The position numbers and the translations under genes are program-made. This document shows positions 16,081-23,398 of a stretch of DNA of 34,497 bases, piece by piece; the first letter of the stretch is position 1; every line of letters starts with the position of its first letter. The stretch is from assembly GCA_902780305.1 (NCBI GenBank), contig CACZFB010000016.1, positions 1 to 34,497 of the forward strand, written 5' to 3'. Source of the DNA: an uncultured Coriobacteriaceae bacterium (GTDB lineage: Bacteria; Actinomycetota; Coriobacteriia; Coriobacteriales; Atopobiaceae). The notes under the pieces are model-generated. The model did not search any database. It saw only the letters and a program-made list of their open reading frames with translations, and was not told the origin of the DNA.

Positions 16081-16134
16081 GGGGACAGTCCCCTGAACAC
16101 AGGGGACTGTCCCCTGGACACAGGGGACAGTCCC
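16081..16134. repeat. GGGGACAGTCCCC palindromic repeats, 21-bp period, 2.6 copies
   Basis: GGGGACAGTCCCC (16081-16093), GGGGACTGTCCCC (16102-16114) and GGGGACAGTCCC (16123-16134) are separated by TGRACACA and followed by TTTTGTCC. Similar short palindromes are dispersed in many bacterial genomes as REP-like sequences; no associated transposase lies in this window. Confidence 0.9.
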
Positions 16135-16195
16135 TTTTGTCCAGCAAGCGAAGGACAGCCCGTTTTATCGGCAAGCCCGAACCACCAGTCGCCTT

Positions 16196-16204
16196 TGCTA
16201 TACT
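16196..16204 (+). promoter_or_regulatory. Extended -10 element of the thrC-thrB operon
   Basis: TGCTATACT, 40 nt upstream of the thrC start. No good -35 is visible, as is common for TGn-type promoters. Confidence 0.5.
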
Positions 16205-16244
16205 AAACGCGTTTGTTTGCACACATACCAGAGAGGGGCCAACC

Positions 16245-17735
16245 GTGGAGATGCGCTATCACAGCACTCGTGGCAACGACGTACAGGTCTTGAGCAAGGA
16301 GGCCATTCTTACCGGCATCGCACCCGACGGCGGTCTGTTTGTGAGCGACCAGATTGGCCACACCACCCTCGACCTCGCCACCGTGTGCGCAAACGACTAT
16401 CACGCCAACGCGCGCCTGGTGCTAGGCACCCTGCTGCCCGACTACACTTCCGAAGAGATTACCACCTGCGTCGACGGGGCCTATGGCTCCCAGTGGGACA
16501 CCCAAGCCATAACGCCCACCACCAAGCTGGGCGACGACTGGCTTCTGGAACTCTACCACGGCCCTACCTGCGCGTTTAAAGACGTCGCGCTGCAAATGCT
16601 GCCGCGCCTTATGAGCGTTGCCCGCAAGACCGCCGGTAGCGGCCGCAACGTTATGATCCTTACCGCCACCTCCGGTGACACGGGCAAGGCGGCCCTCGAT
16701 GGCTTTGCCAACGTGGAAGGCACCGGCGTCACGGTGTTCTACCCCCACGGCAAGGTCTCGGACGTGCAGCGCCTGCAGATGGTTACCCAGCAGGGCAACA
16801 ACGTGGCCGTATGCGGCATCCGCGGCAACTTCGACGACGCGCAGACCCAGGTTAAGCACATCTTTGCCGACGAGGACCTGCGTGCGCGCCTGCTCGACGC
16901 CAACACGGTTCTGAGCAGCGCAAACTCTATCAACGTGGGCCGTCTGGTGCCCCAGGTAACCTACTACTTCGACGCGTATGCGCAGCTGGTGCGCGCTGGC
17001 GCCATTGGTGCGGGAGATTCTGTTGACTTCTGCGTTCCCACCGGCAACTTTGGTGACGTCCTGGCTGGCTACTATGCCAAGCGCCTGGGTCTTCCCGTGG
17101 GCAAGCTCATCGTTGCCTCCAACGCGAACAACGTACTCACCGACTTCATTGCGACCGGCACCTACGACCGCCGCCGCCCCTTCCACAAGACCATCTCGCC
17201 GTCCATGGACATCCTGGTGTCCTCCAACCTGGAGCGTCTGCTGTACTACCTGAGCGACGGAGACTGCGAGCTTGTGGCCTCGTACATGGCCGACCTTGCC
17301 AACCAGGGCTCCTACACCATCTCCAACACCATGCTGGAGCGCCTCAACGCGACCTTTGCCTGCGGCTTTGCGGACGACGATGCCACACGCGCAACCATTG
17401 CCAGCACGTGGGATGGTCTGGGCGTCCTCATCGACACACACACCGCCGTGGCGAAGGCAGTTCTGGACGACCGCGCGAGCGAGGGCAGGCAGCGCATCTG
17501 CCTCTCCACGGCATCGCCGTACAAGTTCTCGGCCGACGTGCTTGGCGCTCTTGGCGCGGACGTTACCGGCTTGGACGGCTTTGCCTGCATGGACGAGCTC
17601 GAGCGCCGTACCGGCACCGCCGCGCCCACGCCGCTGGGTGCGCTGCGCAGTGCCAAGGAGCTGCATCCCAACGTGTGCGATCGCGATCAGATGACCGCGT
17701 TTGTGGAAGATGCCTGCGCGCGTATCTTTGCGTAA
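16245..17735 (+). CDS. thrC: Threonine synthase
   Basis: The protein has 496 residues from GTG at 16245, preceded by GAGAGGGG at 6-nt spacing; an ATG two codons in (16251) is possible but less well spaced. The start (V/M)EMRYHSTRGNDV matches the family. The PLP-binding Lys is about residue 112 in GPTCAFKDVALQ, and TATSGDTGKAAL binds the PLP phosphate. The enzyme converts O-phosphohomoserine to threonine in the cytoplasm. The length (about 495) fits the bacterial thrC subgroup with an extra C-terminal portion. The gene is followed 8 nt later by thrB, so both steps from homoserine to threonine form one transcription unit. Confidence 0.96.
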   Translation: MEMRYHSTRGNDVQVLSKEAILTGIAPDGGLFVSDQIGHTTLDLATVCANDYHANARLVLGTLLPDYTSEEITTCVDGAYGSQWDTQAITPTTKLGDDWLLELYHGPTCAFKDVALQMLPRLMSVARKTAGSGRNVMILTATSGDTGKAALDGFANVEGTGVTVFYPHGKVSDVQRLQMVTQQGNNVAVCGIRGNFDDAQTQVKHIFADEDLRARLLDANTVLSSANSINVGRLVPQVTYYFDAYAQLVRAGAIGAGDSVDFCVPTGNFGDVLAGYYAKRLGLPVGKLIVASNANNVLTDFIATGTYDRRRPFHKTISPSMDILVSSNLERLLYYLSDGDCELVASYMADLANQGSYTISNTMLERLNATFACGFADDDATRATIASTWDGLGVLIDTHTAVAKAVLDDRASEGRQRICLSTASPYKFSADVLGALGADVTGLDGFACMDELERRTGTAAPTPLGALRSAKELHPNVCDRDQMTAFVEDACARIFA

Positions 17736-17743
17736 GGGTTCCC

Positions 17744-18694
17744 ATGGTACGCGAGGTCCTCACCTACTCCCCCATAGATGCAAGCCAAGCGCCTGCGCCC
17801 AGCGGCACGTTCCTGCGGGTCCGCGTTCCTGCCACCTCGGCCAACCTGGGCGTTGGGTTCGACGTTATGGGCCTGGCGCTCGACCTGGTAGCCGAGTTCG
17901 CCTTCGCCACCTCGGATCAGCTTGAGGTGCACGGTTGTCTGCCCAAGTACTGCAACGATCGCAACCTGGTATGGACCTCCTACCTCACAGCCTGCAAGAT
18001 GTTGGACGTCAACCCACGGACCCTTTCCATTGGCATCCATGCCCCGCTGCCCCTCTCGGGCGGCCTGGGATCGAGCTCCACCTGCGTGGTGGCGGGCGTC
18101 ATCGCGGCACAGCTCCTCTCGGGACGTGCGTTTAACAAGGCACTCACGCTCAACATGGCCACCTCCATCGAGGGTCACCCGGACAACGTGGCTCCCGCGG
18201 TGTATGGCGGCCTTACCAGCTCGTTTGTGGAGGCGGGAACCACCTATGCCGCCGTGATGCCCGTTAGCGACAACCTGCGCTTTGTGGCGATGGCTCCCCC
18301 GTACGTGGTGCGCACCGAGGAGGCACGGCGGGCCCTGCCCAAGCAGGTTCCCCTGCAAACGGCCGTGTGGCAAATGGGACGATGCGTAGCGATGGCAGAC
18401 GCGCTGCTGCGCGGAGACACCCAGCTTATCGCGCGGGCATGTCACGACAAGTTGCACGAGCCACACCGCATGCTGCTTATCCCCCACTACGACATGCTGC
18501 GCACCAAGGCGCTGCAGGCCGGCGCGTGCGCCTTTGTAATCTCGGGCTCGGGTTCCACCATGCTCGCCATCGTGGAGGGTGACGAAGGTGCACGGAAGGT
18601 CGAGGATGCCGTGCGCGATACGGTTGAGGGTCTGTGGGTCCACACGCTCCACGCGACGCCTGAAGGCGCCAGCGTGGAGACCGTGGTGTGCTAA
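17744..18694 (+). CDS. thrB: Homoserine kinase
   Basis: The protein has 316 residues from ATG at 17744, 8 nt after the thrC stop; TAAGGG overlapping the thrC stop is the likely binding site. GHMP-kinase signatures are clear: RVPATSANLGVGFDVMGLAL at the N-terminus, the phosphate loop PLSGGLGSSSTCVV near residue 105, and SGSGSTMLAIV near the C-terminus. It phosphorylates homoserine with ATP to O-phosphohomoserine, the ThrC substrate. The homoserine pool is shared with MetA, whose gene lies about 4 kb away on the other strand. Confidence 0.95.
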   Translation: MVREVLTYSPIDASQAPAPSGTFLRVRVPATSANLGVGFDVMGLALDLVAEFAFATSDQLEVHGCLPKYCNDRNLVWTSYLTACKMLDVNPRTLSIGIHAPLPLSGGLGSSSTCVVAGVIAAQLLSGRAFNKALTLNMATSIEGHPDNVAPAVYGGLTSSFVEAGTTYAAVMPVSDNLRFVAMAPPYVVRTEEARRALPKQVPLQTAVWQMGRCVAMADALLRGDTQLIARACHDKLHEPHRMLLIPHYDMLRTKALQAGACAFVISGSGSTMLAIVEGDEGARKVEDAVRDTVEGLWVHTLHATPEGASVETVVC

Positions 18695-18708
18695 GCGTTA
18701 GGATGTAT

Positions 18709-18745
18709 CGGCCTATCAATGGGGGTTATCCCCTTGGATAGGCCG
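18709..18745. terminator. Family C hairpin between convergent thrB and VanZ genes
   Basis: CGGCCTATC pairs with GATAGGCCG around an inner GGGG/CCCC stem. It lies 14 nt after the thrB stop and contains the stop codon of the minus-strand VanZ gene, so it can serve both genes. A second copy lies at 26311. Confidence 0.7.
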
Positions 18746-19207
18746 CTGGGTCATGTGCCGCTCCACCAGCCAGGCGATCAGGATGCCCAGCGCACCACCG
18801 GCAAGGTCGATGAGCACGTCGGTGGGCTTTCCTTCACGTTCGGGCACGAACCGCTGAAGCGTCTCGTCCACGCACGGCACCACCAGCCACACCAACGCCA
18901 CGAGTCGCCACTTCCACGGGCTGTCCCCAAACCACGAGCGCATGGTACCCACGGCAAGGGCGCCCAGCACGGCAAACTCGCAAAAGTGTGCGCTCTTGCG
19001 CACCACGTGCGTGGCAAGGCCCTCGTCCACGATTCCCAGGGCACTGAGGATCGGATGCAAAAACGAGACAGCCGATGCAGACTCGGCGCTGGAGCGCACG
19101 CCCGGCATGAGTGAGTGACCCCAGATGAATCCAACCCAAAGCACGAGGGCGACGAGCCACACGAACTTAGACACGCCGCCATCGCGCCAACTGTTGGTCT
19201 TGGGCAA
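18716..19207 (-). CDS. VanZ-like membrane protein
   Basis: The protein has up to 163 residues. Family signatures are VRKSAHFCEFAVLGAL (about 68-83) and DETLQRFVPEREGKPTDVLIDLAGGALG (about 113-140), with hydrophobic segments around 14-30, 75-90, 97-112 and 130-146. VanZ proteins confer low-level teicoplanin resistance in the vanA cluster, but most family members are uncharacterised envelope proteins. The start is uncertain: a TTG at 19207 lies only 4 nt after the upstream stop and has GGA too close, while a GTG at 19174 has no strong site. It probably forms an operon with the gene ending at 19212. The stop codon lies inside a hairpin. Confidence 0.85.
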   Translation of the reverse strand: MPKTNSWRDGGVSKFVWLVALVLWVGFIWGHSLMPGVRSSAESASAVSFLHPILSALGIVDEGLATHVVRKSAHFCEFAVLGALAVGTMRSWFGDSPWKWRLVALVWLVVPCVDETLQRFVPEREGKPTDVLIDLAGGALGILIAWLVERHMTQRPIQGDNPH

Positions 19208-19211
19208 GTCC

Positions 19212-20468
19212 TTACGCCTCCTTGGTCATGGGCGGGAGGTGCTGCGCCTTGCGCTCGGAAGCCGCCTGACGCGTGGTAACCGTCTGTTCGGCAGCCCTGC
19301 CACGCGCCGCACCAAGGTCGCCCGTGCCGTCGTACACGGTAAAGCGCGAGCTCAGGTCTCCTTCGGCAGCCCTACGGTTCCGCTCCATCTCCTCGCGCAC
19401 CAGGTCCTCCACATGCGCCGCGGCACGCTGCTGCGATGCGGCGTCCGCAACACGACGCTGAGAAGCCATGGCGGCGGCACGACGCTGCGTCTCCTGCTCC
19501 CGACGCAAATTCTCGTCCATCGCACTAAGGGCCGCCTCGAACATGTCCGTCTGGGCATACGAGACTTGCATGTTGTCGGGATACAGGCTGGCGTCTATGC
19601 TGGGTACGCGCTTGCTGATGATGCTGGCGCGGGTGATGCCGAGCCGATTGGTCGCGGTAAGCGAGGCTGTCGTCGAGGCAGCCGTGGCCGTGGCGCCAGC
19701 GGCCGTGGCGCCGGGTACCGACCCGACCATGCCTGCCCGACCCACGCCGCCTTGCGTGCTAGACAGTCCCGGAAAACGCTCGTCCATGGTAACGGGACGC
19801 TTTACCGCCTGTCCGCGGTCGATGGTAAACGTGTCGTTGAGCGAGTCCGAGCTCAGGCGACGTCGCAGCGTGTCCCGCACGGACGCAGAGGGCTTGTCCT
19901 GAGTCCTCGCAGCCGGTGCCGAAGCGCGGCCCTGCAGCTGCGACGTATCCTGCGCAGGAGCTTGGTGCCGCGGTTGGCGCGGAAGCGAACCCGTGGTGGC
20001 CTGGCTGCTCACCGAGCCCGTGGCAGCAGGCTGCGCGTACGTCGGTCGCGCATAAGCATACCGCTGCTGTGCCGCTGCCGCCTGTCGCTGCTCTGCAGCG
20101 CGCTGCTGCACGGTTGCCGTGGGCACATACGAGCGCTTGACCTGAGCCGAGAGGGATTCGTAGCGCGTGCGGTACAGCTCCGCCGAGTTCTGGGCGCGCT
20201 GTGCCTCGGCCGAGATCTCCTCGATTTCCTCGTACAGCCGATGCTTGGCACTCGATCCCGCAATCCCAAACACCAATCCGCCCACGATGGCACCCGCCGC
20301 GCAGCCCACGCCAAACATCCCCCACGGGGACGAGGTCACGTTAGAAATGATTCCGTCAAGAGAAATCGCGTATGCGGGGGTTGGCGCCAAGAGTGCGAGC
20401 GTGGATACTGCCGTAACAGTTCCCAACTTGGGCAGATTGCGCACTGCGCCTGGGGCTTCGAGTTGCAT
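19212..20468 (-). CDS. Hypothetical membrane protein with long Gln/Ala-rich coiled-coil region
   Basis: The protein has 418 residues from ATG at 20468, with GGAG 6 nt upstream. I do not recognise a family. Residues 1-34 look like a signal sequence or first membrane segment (LPKLGTVTAVSTLALLAPTPAYA), and a second hydrophobic stretch follows at about 48-70 (WGMFGVGCAAGAIVGGLVFGIAG). Residues 75-130 are strongly helical and charged (LYEEIEEISAEAQRAQNSAEL), then Gln/Ala/Pro-rich low complexity. A more ordered part at about 230-330 contains MDERFPGLSSTQGG and SIDASLYPDNMQVSYAQTDMFEAALSAMDENLRREQ. The end is Arg/Ala-rich. It lies directly upstream of the VanZ gene. A scaffold or envelope role is possible but unproven. 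Confidence 0.75.
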   Translation of the reverse strand: MQLEAPGAVRNLPKLGTVTAVSTLALLAPTPAYAISLDGIISNVTSSPWGMFGVGCAAGAIVGGLVFGIAGSSAKHRLYEEIEEISAEAQRAQNSAELYRTRYESLSAQVKRSYVPTATVQQRAAEQRQAAAAQQRYAYARPTYAQPAATGSVSSQATTGSLPRQPRHQAPAQDTSQLQGRASAPAARTQDKPSASVRDTLRRRLSSDSLNDTFTIDRGQAVKRPVTMDERFPGLSSTQGGVGRAGMVGSVPGATAAGATATAASTTASLTATNRLGITRASIISKRVPSIDASLYPDNMQVSYAQTDMFEAALSAMDENLRREQETQRRAAAMASQRRVADAASQQRAAAHVEDLVREEMERNRRAAEGDLSSRFTVYDGTGDLGAARGRAAEQTVTTRQAASERKAQHLPPMTKEA

Positions 20469-20610
20469 GGTTTGCTCCGATTCAATTACGTATGCATGCA
20501 GCCGACACGCATGAGTAGCTCGTAAGGTTTATAGTAATACAAAAAGCCGGCAAAAGTGGCATTTACTGGTAAGAGTTGGTGTTTTTTCGATGAGGGCAGG
20601 AGGATTTGCC

Positions 20611-21402
20611 ATGAAGAGCATTGCCGTCGTTACGGGAGCGTCTTCGGGAGTAGGCAGGGAATTCGTCTCTCAGCTTTGCGACCATAAGGGTGGTCCCCTC
20701 GACGAGATCTGGATCATCGCACGCAGCAAGGACACGCTAGAGGAAATCGCAGCCTCCAGCCCCAACGTCGCCGTTCGTCCCATCCCGCTCGACCTTATGG
20801 ACGACGCCTCCTTTGCCACGTTGGAACAGATGTTGGAAGACGAGCGGCCCTGTGTGCAATGGCTCGTTAACAGCGCCGGGTTTGGCGTGTTTGGCTCCTA
20901 TGGGGACGTGGGCAAGGACGCGAACGCCAACATGATTCGACTCAACTGCCTGGCGCTCGTGCAGATGACGTCCGTATGCCTTCCCCACATGCGGCCAGGG
21001 TCGTGCATCGTCAACCTCGCCTCCATCGCTGGCGTCGTTCCCCAGCCCTACCTGGCTACCTACTCGGCCAGCAAGGCGTTCGTTCTGGAGCTCTCGCGCA
21101 TGCTCAACCACGAGCTGCGTGGAGCGGGCATCCACGTGATTGCCGTATGCCCCAAGTTCATGCGCACCAAGTTCCTAGACAAGCCAGGAGACGGCGACGC
21201 CGCCACCGCCATGACCCGCATAGGGTTCGAGCGAGTCGATCGCGTGGTGCGCCTTGCCCTACGCCTTGCGGTCCTTGGCTACCCCATGAGCATCAGCAGC
21301 CCAACCATGCAACTCGCCGCCCTGGCAGCAAAGCTACTTCCCCGCGAATGCATCTTCTTCGTCGAGGACCTGCTCTTTGGACGCCTCGGGAAGAAGGCCT
21401 AA
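20611..21402 (+). CDS. Short-chain dehydrogenase/reductase
   Basis: The protein has 263 residues. The start at 20611 has AGGAGG 8 nt upstream and begins directly at the Rossmann strand (MKSIAVVTGASSGVGREF); an ATG seven codons earlier is not preceded by a site. TGASSGVG is the cofactor glycine motif, NSAGFGVFG the NAG-like motif, and IVNLASIAGVVPQPYLATYSASKAF supplies the catalytic Ser, Tyr and Lys (YSASK). It is therefore a classical SDR using NAD(P)H on an unknown carbonyl or alcohol. The C-terminal 60 residues are hydrophobic and resemble the SDR group related to DltE/YqjQ-type proteins. It converges with rho. Confidence 0.92.
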   Translation: MKSIAVVTGASSGVGREFVSQLCDHKGGPLDEIWIIARSKDTLEEIAASSPNVAVRPIPLDLMDDASFATLEQMLEDERPCVQWLVNSAGFGVFGSYGDVGKDANANMIRLNCLALVQMTSVCLPHMRPGSCIVNLASIAGVVPQPYLATYSASKAFVLELSRMLNHELRGAGIHVIAVCPKFMRTKFLDKPGDGDAATAMTRIGFERVDRVVRLALRLAVLGYPMSISSPTMQLAALAAKLLPRECIFFVEDLLFGRLGKKA

Positions 21403-21412
21403 CCGAAAAAGC

Positions 21413-21490
21413 GGTGACCGTTTGGGGAGGTGCCTTTTGGACATCGGCCATGCCTGATGTCCAAAAGGCACCTCTTCCCAAACGGTCACC
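21413..21490. repeat. Family B palindrome (copy 2), 33/35-nt arms
   Basis: Arms 21413-21445 and 21456-21490 pair with one 2-nt indel around a 10-nt loop. The core GACCGTTTGGGAAGAGGT followed by GCC and TTTTGGACAT matches the 78-bp palindrome at 7971. It lies 10 nt after the SDR stop and directly abuts a family A copy. Confidence 0.9.
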
Positions 21491-21519
21491 CGCGAAAAGG
21501 GGTTTGGCCCCTTTTCTCG
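21491..21519. repeat. Family A palindrome (copy 5)
   Basis: Arms CGCGAAAAGGGG and CCCCTTTTCTCG, loop TTTGG, one mismatch. It begins 5 nt after the rho stop codon in the minus-strand direction. Confidence 0.88.
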
Positions 21520-21524
21520 GTTTG

Positions 21525-23165
21525 CTAGATGTACTCGTTCTGCTGGGCCTTCTTTGCCGAGCGGATGAGGAACTCCTGGTTGTCGGCCGTCTGCTGCAGG
21601 CCCTTTACCAGCGCCGACTCAGCCCGCTCGATGTTGTTCATGTTGGCAAGCACCCTGCGAATGCCCCATACGAAGGGCTGCAGCTCGGGGTCGATGGCCG
21701 GGAAGATGCGCTTGTCGGCCAGGTCGCGGTCGAGCTTGAGCTCCATGTTGCCCGTACCCTTGAACTCCTCGAAGATGACCTCATCCATCTTGGAGCCCGT
21801 GTCGATGAGCGCGGAGGCAAGAATGGTGAGCGAGCCGCCGTTCTCGATGTTGCGCGCCGCACCCAGGAAGCGTTTGGGAGGATAGAGCGCCGCGGAGTCC
21901 ACGCCGCCCGAAAGAATGCGGCCGCTGGCAGGCTGCGCCAAGTTGTAGGCACGGGCCAAACGCGTAATGGAGTCGAGAACCACCACGACGTCCTCCCCCA
22001 GCTCCACAAGGCGCTTGGCACGCTCGATAACCAGTTCCGAGACGGCCGTGTGGTTGTCGGCCGGCATGTCGAACGTGGACGCGACCACCTCGCCGCGAAT
22101 CGAGCGCTGCATGTCGGTTACTTCCTCAGGCCGCTCGTCCACCAGCAGGCAGAACAGGTGCACCTCGGGGTTGTTTGCCGCGATGGACTGGCAGATGCGC
22201 TTGAGCACGGTGGTCTTGCCAGCCTTGGGCGGACTCACGATGAGGCCACGCTGGCCCTTGCCGATGGGAGCCACCAGGTCGATGGCGCGACCGGTGATTG
22301 ACTCCCGGCCATGCTCCATAACCAGGCGCTCGTTGGGGTAGATGGGCGTAAGGTCCCTAAAGCGCGGGCGCTTCCTCATCGCCTCGGGAGGTAGGCCGTT
22401 TACCGTGTCGATCTTTCCCAGTGGCGGGTACTTGTTGCCCGATCGCGCGGGAGAGAGCGTGCCCACCACGCAGTCGCCGGAGCGCAGGCCATACTGGCGA
22501 ATGATCTGCTGATGTACGAAGGCGTCGCCGTCACCCTTCATGTAGTTTCCGGTACGAAGGAAGCCGTAGCCCTCGTTTTGCGTCTCCAGAATGCCCTCGA
22601 TCGGCTTGAATCCCTCTGCCAGCGCGGCAGCCTCGTACACGAGGTCAACAAGCTCGGCCTTACGCTTGCCCACATAGTCGATGTCCAGCTCCGCTGCCTT
22701 GTTGCGCAACTCGGCAACCTTGAGCTTCTCGAGCTCCTCACGCTTGACGGACGGCTCGAGCACCTGATCGGCATTGTTGTTGCGCCGATTGCGCCGACGG
22801 TTTTGCCCGTTTTGGTTGCGGGCCTGGCCCTTGCCGCGATTTTGATTGTTGTTCGCGTTGTTGTTTCTTCTACGCTTGCGCGAGCCTGAGGACTGTTCCT
22901 GCTGTCCACCCTCGTCGTTGGGCTTGTTTCCCTGTGCACCCTCCTGTGCTGGGCCGGCATCGTCAGCCTTGCCCTGCGGCGCCTCCTTGCCCTGCGGCGC
23001 CTCCTCGCCTTGCGGCTGCTCGCCCGCGTCTGAACTGGACGCGTTCTCGTCGTTACGGGGCCCACGCCGCTTTTTTCGAGGCTTAGCCTCCTCCTGCGAG
23101 ACGTCGCCAAGCGGAAGCTCGGCCTGGCTTTGCTCAAGAACTTGCTCGTTGGCTTCCTCTGCCAT
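21525..23165 (-). CDS. rho: Transcription termination factor Rho with extended N-terminus
   Basis: The protein has 546 residues; I take the start at 23165 (MAEEANEQ), with AGGCAGGG just upstream, rather than an ATG 11 codons earlier. Residues 1-140 are a disordered extension: acidic Gln/Glu first, an APQGKE-type repeat at 50-67, then an Asn/Arg-rich tract ([27 protein letters not shown]) at about 98-131. Next are the Rho N-terminal helix bundle (145-185), the cold-shock RNA-binding domain (about 190-265, EGYGFLRT) and the RecA-type ATPase: Walker A PPKAGKTT (312-319), Walker B VVVLDS (394-399), and the R-loop [19 protein letters not shown]. Rho is a hexameric RNA translocase that ends transcription. 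Such RNA-binding insertions are typical of actinobacterial Rho. Confidence 0.97.
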   Translation of the reverse strand: MAEEANEQVLEQSQAELPLGDVSQEEAKPRKKRRGPRNDENASSSDAGEQPQGEEAPQGKEAPQGKADDAGPAQEGAQGNKPNDEGGQQEQSSGSRKRRRNNNANNNQNRGKGQARNQNGQNRRRNRRNNNADQVLEPSVKREELEKLKVAELRNKAAELDIDYVGKRKAELVDLVYEAAALAEGFKPIEGILETQNEGYGFLRTGNYMKGDGDAFVHQQIIRQYGLRSGDCVVGTLSPARSGNKYPPLGKIDTVNGLPPEAMRKRPRFRDLTPIYPNERLVMEHGRESITGRAIDLVAPIGKGQRGLIVSPPKAGKTTVLKRICQSIAANNPEVHLFCLLVDERPEEVTDMQRSIRGEVVASTFDMPADNHTAVSELVIERAKRLVELGEDVVVVLDSITRLARAYNLAQPASGRILSGGVDSAALYPPKRFLGAARNIENGGSLTILASALIDTGSKMDEVIFEEFKGTGNMELKLDRDLADKRIFPAIDPELQPFVWGIRRVLANMNNIERAESALVKGLQQTADNQEFLIRSAKKAQQNEYI

Positions 23166-23294
23166 GAACCCTGCCTTTCTGGCATACTGCGCATGCACGA
23201 CGCATGGCGCGACACATAAACTATCTGTAAGAAAAAGAGAGATTCTTAAGATCGAAGGCTTTGTAAGTACAGACCATGCTGTAACTGCCTAGGC

Positions 23295-23303
23295 ATTGTA
23301 GCA
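23295..23303 (-). promoter_or_regulatory. Extended -10 promoter of rho
   Basis: The minus strand reads TGCTACAAT (hexamer 23295-23300), giving a leader of about 120 nt before the start at 23165. A short frame on the plus strand over this area is not supported as a gene. Confidence 0.5.
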
Positions 23304-23398
23304 TGTTACCTACGAAGATGCATACGACAGTTACCATTCACGGATTTGCCACTCCGCACGTGGTTACTATGCACATTCTGGGCATGCCGCAGGTTCCC

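Larger units (their letters stand above)
15653..16244. other. Repeat-rich intergenic region between the surface gene and thrC
   Basis: About 590 bases containing a terminator, a 30-bp-period repeat array, GGGGACAGTCCCC repeats and the thrC -10, each listed separately. The frame that runs open from 15798 into thrC is treated as accidental. Confidence 0.7.

Noticed and set aside
15798..16244. In-frame N-terminal extension of ThrC by about 149 residues
   Set aside because: The frame runs through repeats with a 30-bp (10-codon) period, giving a repetitive Cys/Gln-rich peptide. A -10, a good ribosome binding site and the conserved ThrC start all lie at 16196-16260.
21491..21519. Classical intrinsic terminator for rho
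   Set aside because: The stem is good but no U-run follows it; I keep it as a repeat that may act at the 3' end.
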